From Strongylocentrotus droebachiensis (Eukaryota > Echinodermata > Echinoidea > Camarodonta > Strongylocentrotidae): a DNA stretch of 64,000 nucleotides. Shown piece after piece: positions 43,339 to 54,193 of this stretch; position 1 is the stretch's first letter; the number at the start of each line of letters is the position of its first letter. The notes beneath the pieces were generated by a model. It was not told the DNA's origin, searched no databases, and saw only the letters and a list, made by a program, of their open reading frames with translations. The stretch is from the NCBI GenBank assembly GCA_035222895.1, contig JAVYIG010001034.1:1-64000 (forward strand), written 5' to 3'. The position numbers and the translations under genes were made by a program.

Positions 43339-44346
43339 TCAGTTTGAGACACGCTCGAGCGGTCTGCGACGACGGCATAGGATTCTCTTGAAAGCCTCTT
43401 GAAAGTTGAGATGCTTCAGACCATAAATGATCGGATTGACCACGCTGTTCGCCATCAATATCATGTAGCCATATAGGGTGAATAGGCTTGCACCGGGAAT
43501 TACGAAGTTCACGCTTGACGCTACAAAGCAAATCATGAAGAGACAGACAACAATGAAAACATTCTTTGTGATCTCGATCTCGTTTTGGTTGATGGCTTTG
43601 AACATGGGTGAACGAGAATCTTGAGATGTAGATGGAGTAGCCTTGTTTTTTTGAGCCTCTGCTAAGCTTAAACCGGTAGCTTTGTCATCTGCAAACTTGT
43701 CTCGGAACTGCTTATTGTGTTGCAAAACGTGGCACAATATCAGTCCGTAAAACGTAAAGTTGAGTAACAGGGCTGTAATGATGACAGAGCCCTGAAACAT
43801 GACATAAACGAAGGCCAGTGGGTTTGTATCGGTCAAAAAGCAAATGCCGTAGTATCTTGAATAACCGAGAGTCCCGACTCCAAGAACAGGAGGTATGATC
43901 ATGAGTGCAATTGACTCCATCCAGATGATCAACATGACTATCGCGATATTCTTCGGAGTATTGAGACCTTGATGACCCCGAATAGATCTGGTGATGACGT
44001 ACCAGCGGACGAAACCGATAGCGACTAAATTAGATACACTACTGCATACGCTGGTGTATCCAACTCCAGCCACAATTGCACAGATGATCTCGGGAATCGG
44101 GTACCTTCCCGTTTGACTTAAGAGACCGATGATCTGAAACGGTCAAAATGTCAGCGAAAGCGAGATTGACCACCAAGATGTTGGTGACCGTACGAAGCTT
44201 TTTCGTGGTGATGGCGGAGACGATGACAAGAGTATTGCCAAAGAGACCAATAATTGTTAATCCAGCTAGGACTGATGCAACGATAACTTGATGATGGAAA
44301 GCTATATAGTTGGCGCTTCTACAGGAGATTGTGTGCTTGATTCCAT
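43339..44346 (-). pseudogene. GPCR copy G7, two small frameshifts
   Basis: The family start is present as MESS... at 44346, and the stop (RRPLERVSN) at 43339. Two lesions lie in the first third: a 2-bp insertion (TA) at about 44303 just after the N-terminus, and a 14-bp deletion at 44143/44144 within TM2. From 44073 onward 244 codons are open and carry TM3-TM7 with VRW, W4.50, NPIIYG and the basic tail. The downstream part is well kept, so inactivation is probably recent. Confidence 0.87.
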
Positions 44347-45379
44347 CGTTGCCGAATTGAAATTAGACTTGTGGGAATTTTGCGTTTGGCAATCAATATG
44401 TCCATCTGTTTTTTAAATGACTTTGCCCTTTAACACTTCTTATTAGCTGGCTGATGGCGTTATTTTGTAAGCAGTCCCACAAGATTGAAGGCGTCTTCCA
44501 GTTCATGTCATTCGAACGTTGATGGGAATCGCAAAAATGAACGTGATCAGTAGCCGATACAAAAAGTGTGAATTGCAGGTGTTCAATTCAGCATTTATAT
44601 TATCTCGATTCTTTTTGCCACTTTTCTAATCATGAAAATAGTAAAATTCGTTATGCGCGACTGTGCACTTTGCACCTTAACCGCACGATATTGTATAACC
44701 ATGCGTATCGAAACTTCCAAGTGAATGACGACGGGTACAATGCTCAATCGTAAATGCGAATACCGCACGAAGCATGCAAAATAGTTTCGATGTGCTATGG
44801 ACTTTGGGACTCTTTCTTTGCATTTTAGACCATTGTTATCTTCTTGTAGTCGGCGCGAACCTATGTATAACGGGACTGTATGTACCATGGGTGTCGATCC
44901 CGGAGGGGGGGGGGGGGATGGGGGGATACATCCCCCCAATATTTCAGGTGGGGGGAGGCGGGTGGCCTGTACAATCATCCCCCCTAATAATTCACCATAA
45001 AAAAAATGAAGTTAAAAATTAATGATGAGAGCCCGATGACAGTAGTTAATGGTTATTACTCGCAAGATGACCATCAATATACACATTTTGCTATCTCATT
45101 TTCATAATACATACATATATAAATAGAAAACGAAGTAAATGAGACAGCCGTATATAAAACAAGAATAAATTGAATTCTCGCTCATACGGGTTCATCAGGA
45201 ATTGATGAATTTATTCAATATATTCAATCAACAGCATCATAGAAATGCAGTGCGCCAAATGCAAAGCCGCAGAGTCAAAAAAGCAACGAGCTAAATGTTA
45301 AGCGCGAAGCGCAAAAGTGCAAAAAAGAAGTAGAGGGTGGGAGAGAGAGAGAGATAATGAGAAACAGAGAGGATAATAA
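44347..45379. repeat. 5' flank of G7
   Basis: The first ~480 bp are shared with the G10 flank (56955-57447). The next ~550 bp are missing there: a G-rich patch with GGTGTCGATCCCGGAGG and a GGGGATGGGGGGATACATCC inverted motif, then AT-rich sequence with a GCGCGAAGCGC motif at about 45301. No gene recognised. Confidence 0.65.
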
Positions 45380-45637
45380 CCCGGGTAGCAAGCCCATGTG
45401 GGACCCATACCAAACTGGGCCCAAATGGGTATGCCCAGCTTAATCCCATCTGGTACCCATATTGGTTAACCCAGATATATCCCATGTGGGTTAACCCATG
45501 TGTTACCCATATGGGCATATTCATATTCTACCCATATGTGTACGCCCAGCTCATTCCCATCTGGGACCCATAAGGGCTGGACCAGATAGATCCCATATGG
45601 GTTACTAAATATGGCCCCATATGGGCTTGCTACCGGG
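45380..45637. mobile_element. Palindromic CCCATATGGG element, complete copy
   Basis: The ends CCGGGTAGCAAGCCCATGTG and CCATATGGGCTTGCTACCGG are inverted repeats of each other. The interior consists of spaced palindromic words: CCCATATGGG, CCCATGTGGGTTAACCCATG, GGGCCCAAATGGG and GGTACCCATATTGGTTAACC. It is non-coding, with no target duplication that I can assign. A 5'-truncated copy is at 57448-57680. Confidence 0.72.
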
Positions 45638-47348
45638 GAAAAAGGGAAAAGGGGAAGAAACGGACAGAGAAAAGAGAAGGGGGAAGAGAAAAGGAAGAAA
45701 GACAGGAGAAAGACGGTTTTGTCCAAATGGCAGAATGTAGGAGACGAAACTTTCAGTTTGTTCCCTGATTCATACTCAGTAACTATTTTTTATTGTATTT
45801 TGTATTTCTTTCCCCTAACATTCCTAACTTGAATAAACATAATTCGAATACGAATGACAAGAGTTAATTTGAATGATAAAAATGACGCCTCGACAAGTGA
45901 CAATTAATTTGAATGCTAGTTGAGCAGTTTCTAAATTAAATGACAGATCTATGAAACCCTTCGACCAAAATTCTAAATTGAATACCAAAACGGGGAAATT
46001 GAATGATAATTGGCATGGCAAAGCCGATCTACGCTAACTTAAATGGAAAGTAAATGAATTCGAATGACAAACTTGCGAATTTCGCCGTGAAATCCTATAT
46101 TAAGTTTGAAGTTTTGTTTATAACACCCTTCCAATAATAATGCACCTTCTAAGACTGGTTATAGTTTTTGAAGAAAAAAATAGTGCTCTGGTCAGGGCCT
46201 TAGGGGAATATTATGCTTATATTTTAGAGCGTATCTGGTATGATAAGTATATCTGGGTGACGATGGAGATAATGGAAGTTTGTTATTTGGTAGTTGGAAC
46301 GTAAGTGCTCTGGTCAGGGCCTTAGGGGAATATTATGCCTATATTTTAGAGCGTATCTGGTATGATAAGTATATCTAGGTGACGATGGAGATAATAGAAG
46401 TTTGTTGTTTGGTAGTTGGAACGTAAGTTTTATATTATATGTCTAAGAAACAGACAGTTTGTATGAGATCAGGAGTGGACATTTTCTGCCATTTTGAGAA
46501 CCAAATTTTGCATCAGTGATATTTTGTTTCATTGAATTGAGTTTCCCGCAGAGAGGATTCAGTTGGTTTAATTAAAGAAGGAAGAGAGTCAAATGAAGAA
46601 CCAAAAGCAATATGTTTTTCAGTTACTAATGAGAACTATTTGTTTTTGAGATCTCCTTACACAGAATATTGGAATGGGGTTTTCACGATGAATGTTGTTT
46701 GGAGACATCAATATTCATAAAATGTATGTTTCTATATTACTGGACTAAGTCCGTTTTAATTAAAAGAGAGTCCAAAACGATTATGACAAATTGACCAACC
46801 TATATGAGTTGATACATCAGTTGGTTAAGAGGGGAAAATATATAATTATGCAAAAGAATTACTTGCGATTTGTTAATTTGCGACAAAACGGAAAACACCA
46901 ATAAAAGTTATTTACGACTCGACACGAACTAGCAGTTCGTAGATACTACCAGGTTATACAGGAATCAAGCCCGAATGCTGTCGGTACGAAGTGAAGGTTT
47001 CCAAGTGAACGTTTTTCCCCCTTTCTGAACGGCTCACATTTATCCGCTTTTGAAGTTTTAAATATCTTTGATTTTTAGCAGTCAGATAGTTATTGATTGG
47101 CAAAGAACGTAACTGATGCGCGCTCTACTTCAGGCTATTGATCTCTTAAAACCAGTATTGTTTTTTTCATGGGTTTTAGTAGGTCTACAACAAGGCAGAG
47201 CCATACTCCCAGAGAAAGCGATGATCATAACATGAAGATATCTTCGATCAAGCCATTGACAAAAAATGACTACAGAATTCGAGTTCAATGTTATCATATC
47301 ATTGCCGTTACCTCTTTTCCCCTCTAGACCTCCACCTTTCTCCCCTCC

Positions 47349-47381
<33 letters not shown>

Positions 47382-48690
47382 ATTTTCCTCCTTATTTTCA
47401 ATATCTTTGTTATGATATCAATTTTATAGTTCCTTTTATTGATTTGCAAAATTACTCCATTTACAAGGTATCATAGTTACAAGCTAGGCAACATTCGAAT
47501 GTGATCTCGAGGAATTATATCTAGGGGAAACATCACTTTGCTGAATTCATTGGCAAACAGAATTGTAATCCTATGGTTTTGTTCAGACAAAGTAAAAATA
47601 AAGGTGATGTTGAAAACAGAATTTGCATCGTATTATGTGTAATCAAGGAAAAGAGTACCAACTTAAGAGAACTCTTATAGTTCACGGCTAATAAATCCGT
47701 ATTCAACCCTTTCTCAATGAAATTAAGATGACAAAATCTGGAGGAATAATTCTTAACCCCTTTTTGAATGATCCAGACTGTTTAGGCTCAGGGAGGTTTA
47801 GGCCTAGAGATCAGTGAACAGCAGAACTGCAACGGGGGTTTTACGGGGAGGGGTCAACCCCCTCTCAAAAAATATTCCTCAAGTCCTCAACATTTTCGCG
47901 AGGCACATGTAGAAAACGAGCGCAAAAGCCCTAAGCCCCTAAACATCCCAAGCAACCCCAAAGATTATTCTTTAAGAACCGCTACTGCCCCACCTTTTTT
48001 TCAAACGCCTATGGAGGGTCCCCTTTTAAGTCTAATGTTCCATTGGTTCTACGGTGTTGTGTACACCAAGTCCTCAACCATAACGGAATGTTGCCCACTT
48101 GAAGAAAATGAAAAGGGATATGTGCGTGAGAGATAACCACGACCTATATTAAAGCCCATCATTACTAATGTAAAGGAGGGATTAGACCAAGCTGCAAGGT
48201 CACTGGACAGGTGGTTATCTCATCAACTCAGCTCTCAAATAACATAAGAAAAAAGGATCATGGGGGACCAATGGTCACCGATTAGGCATTGTTTGTTATA
48301 TAGAGGGTGCAAGTAGCTACAAGTACTGCAGTGGGCCTTTAAAGTGACTCGGTAACTTTGCCTCAGAGTCTGAATCACAATCCTGGCTTTAGTTCATACT
48401 GCAATCATAGTTATAATCATTTAAGTCAGGAATCCCATGAAGTTTACAAGCCGATCGCCTGTCTGATTATCAAGATATTTAAGATTGGAAATCGTTTTTT
48501 TTTATAACACTACAGTCTCTTGGGGAAAATCGAGTATGGTAAAACCGGTCACTCAAAGATTTTTACTTTTTTGAGGCACTTATGATCATTTTGAAGCGCA
48601 TTTGTTAAGGGCTTCAATATAACGACATACCACAGTCACTGATAACACGTAGGGCCATGCATCGCAGATTTAACATTTGTTAAAGGTGAA
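45638..48690. repeat. Duplicated intergenic block A, copy 3
   Basis: Starts with a purine-rich GGGAAAAGGGGAAGAAACGG section and TTTGTCCAAATGGCAGAATG, both shared with 57665-57830. Then follows a TTGAATGA-rich AT segment shared with 59098-59460, two tandem 122-bp repeats (46183-46426), the CT microsatellite (47350-47385) and the G-rich CTGCAACGGGGGTTTTACGG section. Compared with copy 2 it lacks a stretch of roughly 730 bp at about 46737, with a TAT overlap at the joint. Confidence 0.82.
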
Positions 48691-49139
48691 ATTCAAAGAA
48701 AATCACAAATATGTCAACTAATGTATCACTAGAACTGGTAAGCTAACAAATGGCTATCGTACAAGTTTTAGGTCAACTACATATCGGGTGATTTATTAAA
48801 ATACAAATACAACCACCTTCATAGCAGCTGGGATATACGAGATATTCGCCGGAAAAATAACGACGTTTTAATGACGTCACTATATGGACCAATACTGCCT
48901 AAGCAGACGACATCCCATAAAGAATGAACATAATTGCAAAGCTTTTATTTGTCAAAATATAATGAGTTTAGTGTATATAAATGTAATGGCATGTCAAACC
49001 ATTCAAAAGGGGGTCTGACCTGATTCTGAAAACTAAAATCTTTTGCTTATAAATACACAGGATAGGGGTTAATTGTCAATCAATCTGCACTCTTTTCAAG
49101 TTCTATATATCTGCCTCACTCTAAACCCCGCGCATGGTT
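48691..49139. other. Unique block replacing the 3' half of G8
   Basis: At about 48690 (AACATTTGTTAAAGG) the sequence leaves block A and returns to GPCR sequence at about 49154. The block has no copy elsewhere in the window. It carries a TGACGTCA palindrome (48873-48885 area) but no ORF or recognisable transposon ends. Confidence 0.55.
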
Positions 49140-49700
49140 TTATTTTGATGACAAGGTCAGTGGGTTTGTATCGGACAAAGTGCAAATGCCGTAGTATCTT
49201 GAATAACCGAGAGTCCCGACTCCTAGCACAGGAGGTACGATCATGAGTGCAATTGACTCCATCCAGATGATCAGTACGACTTTCGCAATATTCTTCGGAG
49301 TATTGAGACCTTGACGACCACGAATAGATCTGGTGATGACGTACCAGCGGACGAAACCGATAGCGACTAAATTAGATACACTACAGCATACGCCGGTGTA
49401 TCCAACTCCGGCCACAATAATACAGATGATCTCGGAAATCGGGTATCTTTCCGTTTGACTTAAGAGACCGGCGATCTGGAACGGAATGCTGCAACACGTC
49501 AAAATGTCAGCGAAAGCGAGATTGACCACCAAGATGTTGGTGACCGTACGAAGATTCTTCGTGGTGATGACGGAGACGATAACAAGAGTATTTCCAAACA
49601 GACCAAAAATCGCTAAACCCGCTAGGACTGATGCAATGATAGCTCGATGATGGAAAGCTATAGTTGGTGCTTCTACAGGAGATTGTGGACTTGCTTCCAT
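49140..49700 (-). pseudogene. GPCR copy G8, C-terminal half missing
   Basis: The N-terminal 180 or so residues are fully open and normal: MEASPQSPVEAP, GN in TM1, NLAFAD, FVRWY, IWMES in TM4 and the loop 2 Cys. After TNPL the receptor sequence stops and unrelated codons (TLSSK) lead to a stop at 49140. TM5-TM7, the G-protein-contacting loop 3 and the tail are absent. A 186-aa four-helix product could be made but should not signal as a receptor. N-terminal sequence and TM2 (CCSIPFQ) are closest to G4. Confidence 0.87.
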
Positions 49701-51995
49701 CGTTGGTGAATTGATATTAGACTTTTGGGATTTTTACGTTATTCAATCAATATTTCCATGTGGTATTAGACAATTTTGCGCTTTGATACTTCGTATCAGC
49801 ATGATGGCTGATGGTGTTATTTTGTAAGTGACCAAAATATTGAGCGCGTCTTGCGATGATAGATAGCGCAGTTGATATCATTCGGACATTCATGGGAATC
49901 GCAAAAATGTACGTGACCAGTAGCCGATACAACAAGTGGGAATACAGGTGATCAAGTCAGCATTGTTATTATCTCGATGGATTTTGCCACATTTATAATC
50001 ATGAAAATTGTAAAACTCGTTATGCGCGAAAAGCTATAGGCTTGTTGAAGATAGTAGATTGTGAATGACATTCATGCAACTACCCAATTAAATCTAAATC
50101 AGCTGTTGCCAACCGATCGGTTCAATGATTGATAGCCATGAACATAATTTATCACGGCAGGATTAATCTGCGACCAGAAAGGCTTTGTTTGCCCTGTTCA
50201 TTAGATGTAAAGTGAGAGCTTCATTGAACCTCCCCCGAGCCATTAGCAAGCTATATACATAGCCTACATAGAGGCGCAGAAACAAGATAGGGAAGGAAAG
50301 GGAAGGGAAAAGAAGAAGTTACGACCCCCTCCTACTCCCTGTCGCTAATTAATGGCTTTCATCCACCGAGTAGTGTCGTCCCCCGACACACACACACGCA
50401 TACGCACACACACACACGCACACACGCCCCACAAGCATACAGTATCAGTGCCCCCAAAAGACTAGACCCGCGCTATGCCACTACAGAAACCATTGAAATC
50501 CACCATCATGTAAAGCTGTGCAATTATGATTGCATCCGCAAGACATTTTGCTTTAATATTTCAATCGCGATTCAGATGAAAATGTTGATGTCTTCGAATC
50601 AGACCATCGTGTATTCAATAAAAAAAGATCTTCTTGGATTTTAAAATTCTTGCCGTATTCCGGTAGGAATACATTATATTTCTAAAATCGTTTTGGCCCT
50701 TTGAAACATCCTTTTTTTCCCACTGAATGTTCAGTCCTATAGTAAAAATTATAAAGAGGTCTTTTCTTGAAATACTTAAGCATGAAAACGTGCGCACAGA
50801 GGGCTTAAAAACAAATTTTATGAGTTGAAATTTGTCTTTGGTACATTATATTCACAATGTATAAAGTATTGAATATTTGAAATCAATTTTTGCAAAGAAA
50901 GTTACCTTACTGATTTAATTTTAAAAAAGGTCGAATAGCTTTTTGTAAATTTTGTTGGAGAAATCATCGACTTCCAGTAGTCTCAGGTAGATATGAACGA
51001 CGCTAAAGAAACACGAGACCTTGTTCACTGTGTAACTTACAGTCAATTAGTAATTAATGTCATTATTCATTCAATTTGTCCCTTCTTTGCTTAAGAAAGA
51101 AAATACAATCTTAAAAGCAACTACACTAAACGACCAAATATATACCCTTCAAATGAATCAACTCATTGATTGTAAAAAGAAAGGAAAAAAAACCCCCAAA
51201 ACTCGCTCCAAACTTGTAAAATTCAGTAGGAAATTTATCCATCGATTTTTAATCCTTTTTTCTGAATTCGAAGAATTTGATTATGAACCAATTATTAGTA
51301 GGGTGTCTAGGCATTACAACAGCCAATTGTGCTGAAGCCAGTATTCAAGTTGTTTTAAATGGTATATAATTAGTTGGTTCATCAATCTGAATTTTACTTT
51401 TATGAATAATTAGATTGATTATTTATTTTGTTATTAGTTTATTTATTTTTGGAAAGTTTATTTATTGAGTTATCTATTAATCATAAATTCTGTATTAATT
51501 CATTTATTCTTCAACTACCCAATAATTTGATTAAAGACGTTTCGTCTATTTCTTATTAAGTCGTTCCTACTGTCACACAAGAAAAATCAATAAAATTCAT
51601 TTAATTTGTCCTCAAGTCAAGTGTTTAACTAATAATCGATGGAGAATATCGAAATTGTATGAGCTAATTGAACAGGGGAAAAGGGCATCGCGCCTTGGCA
51701 AAGGTCACTATACTTGTGATCGCACATATTGCCATGATTTGTAGTTTTTTAGAACCTACTAAGTAACGGAAAAAATGACCCTGGTTAAGGGGCATAGTGA
51801 CCACTTTTTTTTGTTTTACATTAGTGTCCTTGTTTCTTGCCTCTACCCGCTTAATGTTACAAATATGTTTTCGATAGATCTGGATTCAATCAGGCAATGC
51901 TAATTCTTTGAATGTAATTCCCTCAAAACGAAACACAATGGTCATTCTTACAAAGTGTCTAAGCTAACGACTGGAATTTGTTACATAATAACATT

Positions 51996-52089
51996 CAGGC
52001 GCGTACGCAGGATTTTTTCAAGGGGGGGGTTTTAACATTTATAAATCGGGCCGAAAATTTCGCAACGAATCAGCCAGCCGCTGAATAAG

Positions 52090-52145
<56 letters not shown>

Positions 52146-52249
52146 AAGAGGACACTTTTTTTTTTTTTTTGTCTCGAAATTTGAAAATTTGACATGTTGC
52201 TCCGTTGGGGGGGGGGGGGGTGAGGTCACTTGTTTAGGTCATCCATGGG

Positions 52250-52283
<34 letters not shown>

Positions 52284-52290
52284 AATAATT

Positions 52291-52321
<31 letters not shown>

Positions 52322-52421
52322 AAGGGGGGGGTTTTAGGGTTTTTTAGGGGGGGTTTATACACATAAAAATACCAAAGGGGGGGGTTTAACCCCCCAAACA
52401 CCCCCCCTGCGTACGCGCCTG
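51996..52421. mobile_element. hAT-type MITE with 8-bp target duplication
   Basis: The ends are a perfect 16-bp inverted repeat, CAGGCGCGTACGCAGG ... CCTGCGTACGCGCCTG. They are flanked by ATAACATT on both sides (51988-51995 and 52422-52429). The sister flank near 21950 has a single ATAACATTTAAGATGCGC, an empty site. The 8-bp duplication and CAGG ends indicate the hAT superfamily. The 426-bp interior is non-coding: G54 (52091-52144), further G runs, T28 (52252-52279) and A26 (52291-52316). Confidence 0.92.
52091..52144 (+). repeat. Poly-G homopolymer (54 nt)
   Basis: The longest homopolymer in the window, inside the hAT-type MITE. Its length in the genome is probably variable or uncertain. Confidence 0.85.
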
Positions 52422-53173
52422 ATAACATTTAAGATGCGCTCTTCTTTGATAATTCAGCTAAGTATATGTTTAAGAAACCAAAATTCAACTTCGCATTATC
52501 CAACACTATTATAATATCTTTTCTCATAAGATGATACAAATTATGATATCTGTAATCCTTGCCTTGTATTTTGATTAATATTCATTTTAGAATTTCGGAC
52601 TGTAAGTACTAACTATTGTATTGTAAATTTGTGTTAGTATTAGTTTATTGAATATATACAAACTGTCTGTTACTAGCAGATTGGTTCCATAATTTTAATA
52701 AGTCAGTGCTGTACATTTCATGTCGTACAGGACCTAATTATAAATCATTCCTCTACCAATTTTGTTTGTGTTCATTAAATACGTTTTTAGTAAATACGAC
52801 TATATATGAAAGAGTGAATAAATAATAAATTAGTTAATCAATTATTAATCAAATCTACTAACCTCATGATTTGTTACATAAAAAAACTAAAACACTATGT
52901 TGGTACAAGTTGAAGGAATTGCAAAAAAGGGAAAATATCTTCCTAATATTTCCCCAAATACCTATGGAGGTACAACTCCTTCCCGTACAATTTTGATCTA
53001 AAATAGTGGTAATTCTTTGCAGATATTTGTTAATTGTGATTATATCACGAATGAAAAAAGCCTTACAGCAATCGATAAATGATTTGGGCTTGTTTTAATA
53101 CTAAACGACGTACCAACTAAGAACAGACCTTAACAAAACACTATGTATTACCTTTAAACGGAAATCTTTGTAA

Positions 53174-54193
53174 TCAGTTCGAGACATGCTCGAGCGGTCT
53201 GCGACGACGACAAAGGATACTCTTGAAAGCCTCTTGAAAGTTAGGATGCTTCAGACCATAAATGATCGGATTGACCACGCTGTTCGCCATCACGATTATG
53301 TAGCCATAAAGGGTGGACAGACTTTCCCCGGGAATAACAGAGTTCACGCCTTGTGCTAAAAAGCAAATCAGGAAGAGGCAGACAACCGTGAAAACATTCT
53401 TTGTGATCTCGATCTCCTTTTGGTTGATGGCTTTGATCATCGGTGGACGAGAATCTTGAGATGTAGATGAAGAAGCCTTGTTCTGTTGTGTCTCTGCTGA
53501 GCTTGAAATGGTAGCTTTATCATCTGCAAACTTGTCTCGGAACTGCTTATTGTGTTGCAAAACGTGGCGCAAAATCAGTCCGTAAAACACCAAGGTGAGT
53601 ATCAGGGCAGTAATGATGACAGCGCCCTGAAAGATGAAACTAACGAAGGCCAGTGGGTTTGTATCGGTCAAAATGCATAAGCCGTAGTATCTGTAATAAC
53701 CGAGAGTCCCTACTCCTAGAGCAGGAGGTATGACCATGAGTGCAATTGACTCCATCCAGATAAACAGCACGACGTTCGCGATATTCTTCGGAGTATTGAG
53801 ACCTTGATGACCACGAATAGATCTGGTGATGACGTACCAGCGGACGAAACCGATAGCGACTAAAGTAGATGCGCTACAGCATACGCTGGTGAACCCAACT
53901 CCAGCCACAATTGCACAGATAATCTCGGGAATCGGGTACCTTCCTGTTTGACTTAGGAGACCGGCGATCTGGAATGGTAAAATGGAACACGCCAAATTGT
54001 CAGCGAAAGCGAGATTGACAACCAAGATGTTGGTGACCGTACGAAGCTTCTTCGTGGTGATGACGGAGAAGATAACAAGAGTATTGCCAAAGAGACCAAT
54101 TATTGTAAAAACTGCTAGTACCGATGCAACGATAACTCGGTAATGGAAAGCTATAGTTGGTGCTTCTACAGGAGATTGTGGACTTGCTTCCAT
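53174..54193 (-). CDS. GPCR copy G9, intact rhodopsin-class receptor
   Basis: A single-exon 339-aa paralog of G3 and G5. GN in TM1, NLAFAD in TM2, VRW for DRY, IWMES in TM4, NPIIYG in TM7 and the tail CRRRRPLEHVSN are all present. Distinct features are ADNLACS after the TM2 Asp (other copies ADILTCS), CSASTLVA in TM3, VSFIFQG at TM5 and CFLAQGVNSVIPGE in TM6/extracellular loop 3, with an acidic residue unique among the intact copies. Loop 3 has ATISSSAETQQNKASSS, closest to G2. No TM6 proline. As with G3 and G5, a plasma-membrane G-protein-coupled receptor of unknown ligand is the best description. Confidence 0.92.
   Translation of the reverse strand: MEASPQSPVEAPTIAFHYRVIVASVLAVFTIIGLFGNTLVIFSVITTKKLRTVTNILVVNLAFADNLACSILPFQIAGLLSQTGRYPIPEIICAIVAGVGFTSVCCSASTLVAIGFVRWYVITRSIRGHQGLNTPKNIANVVLFIWMESIALMVIPPALGVGTLGYYRYYGLCILTDTNPLAFVSFIFQGAVIITALILTLVFYGLILRHVLQHNKQFRDKFADDKATISSSAETQQNKASSSTSQDSRPPMIKAINQKEIEITKNVFTVVCLFLICFLAQGVNSVIPGESLSTLYGYIIVMANSVVNPIIYGLKHPNFQEAFKSILCRRRRPLEHVSN

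Larger units (their letters stand above)
49701..53165. repeat. Duplicated 5' flank of G8
   Basis: Parallel to the G2 flank (19652-22740) over its whole length. The CA microsatellite is at 50384-50430. The main difference is the hAT-type MITE insertion at 51996-52421. Non-coding. Confidence 0.8.

Noticed and set aside
52032..52428. Poly-Pro and poly-Phe/Lys ORFs
   Set aside because: Translations of homopolymers in the hAT-type MITE.
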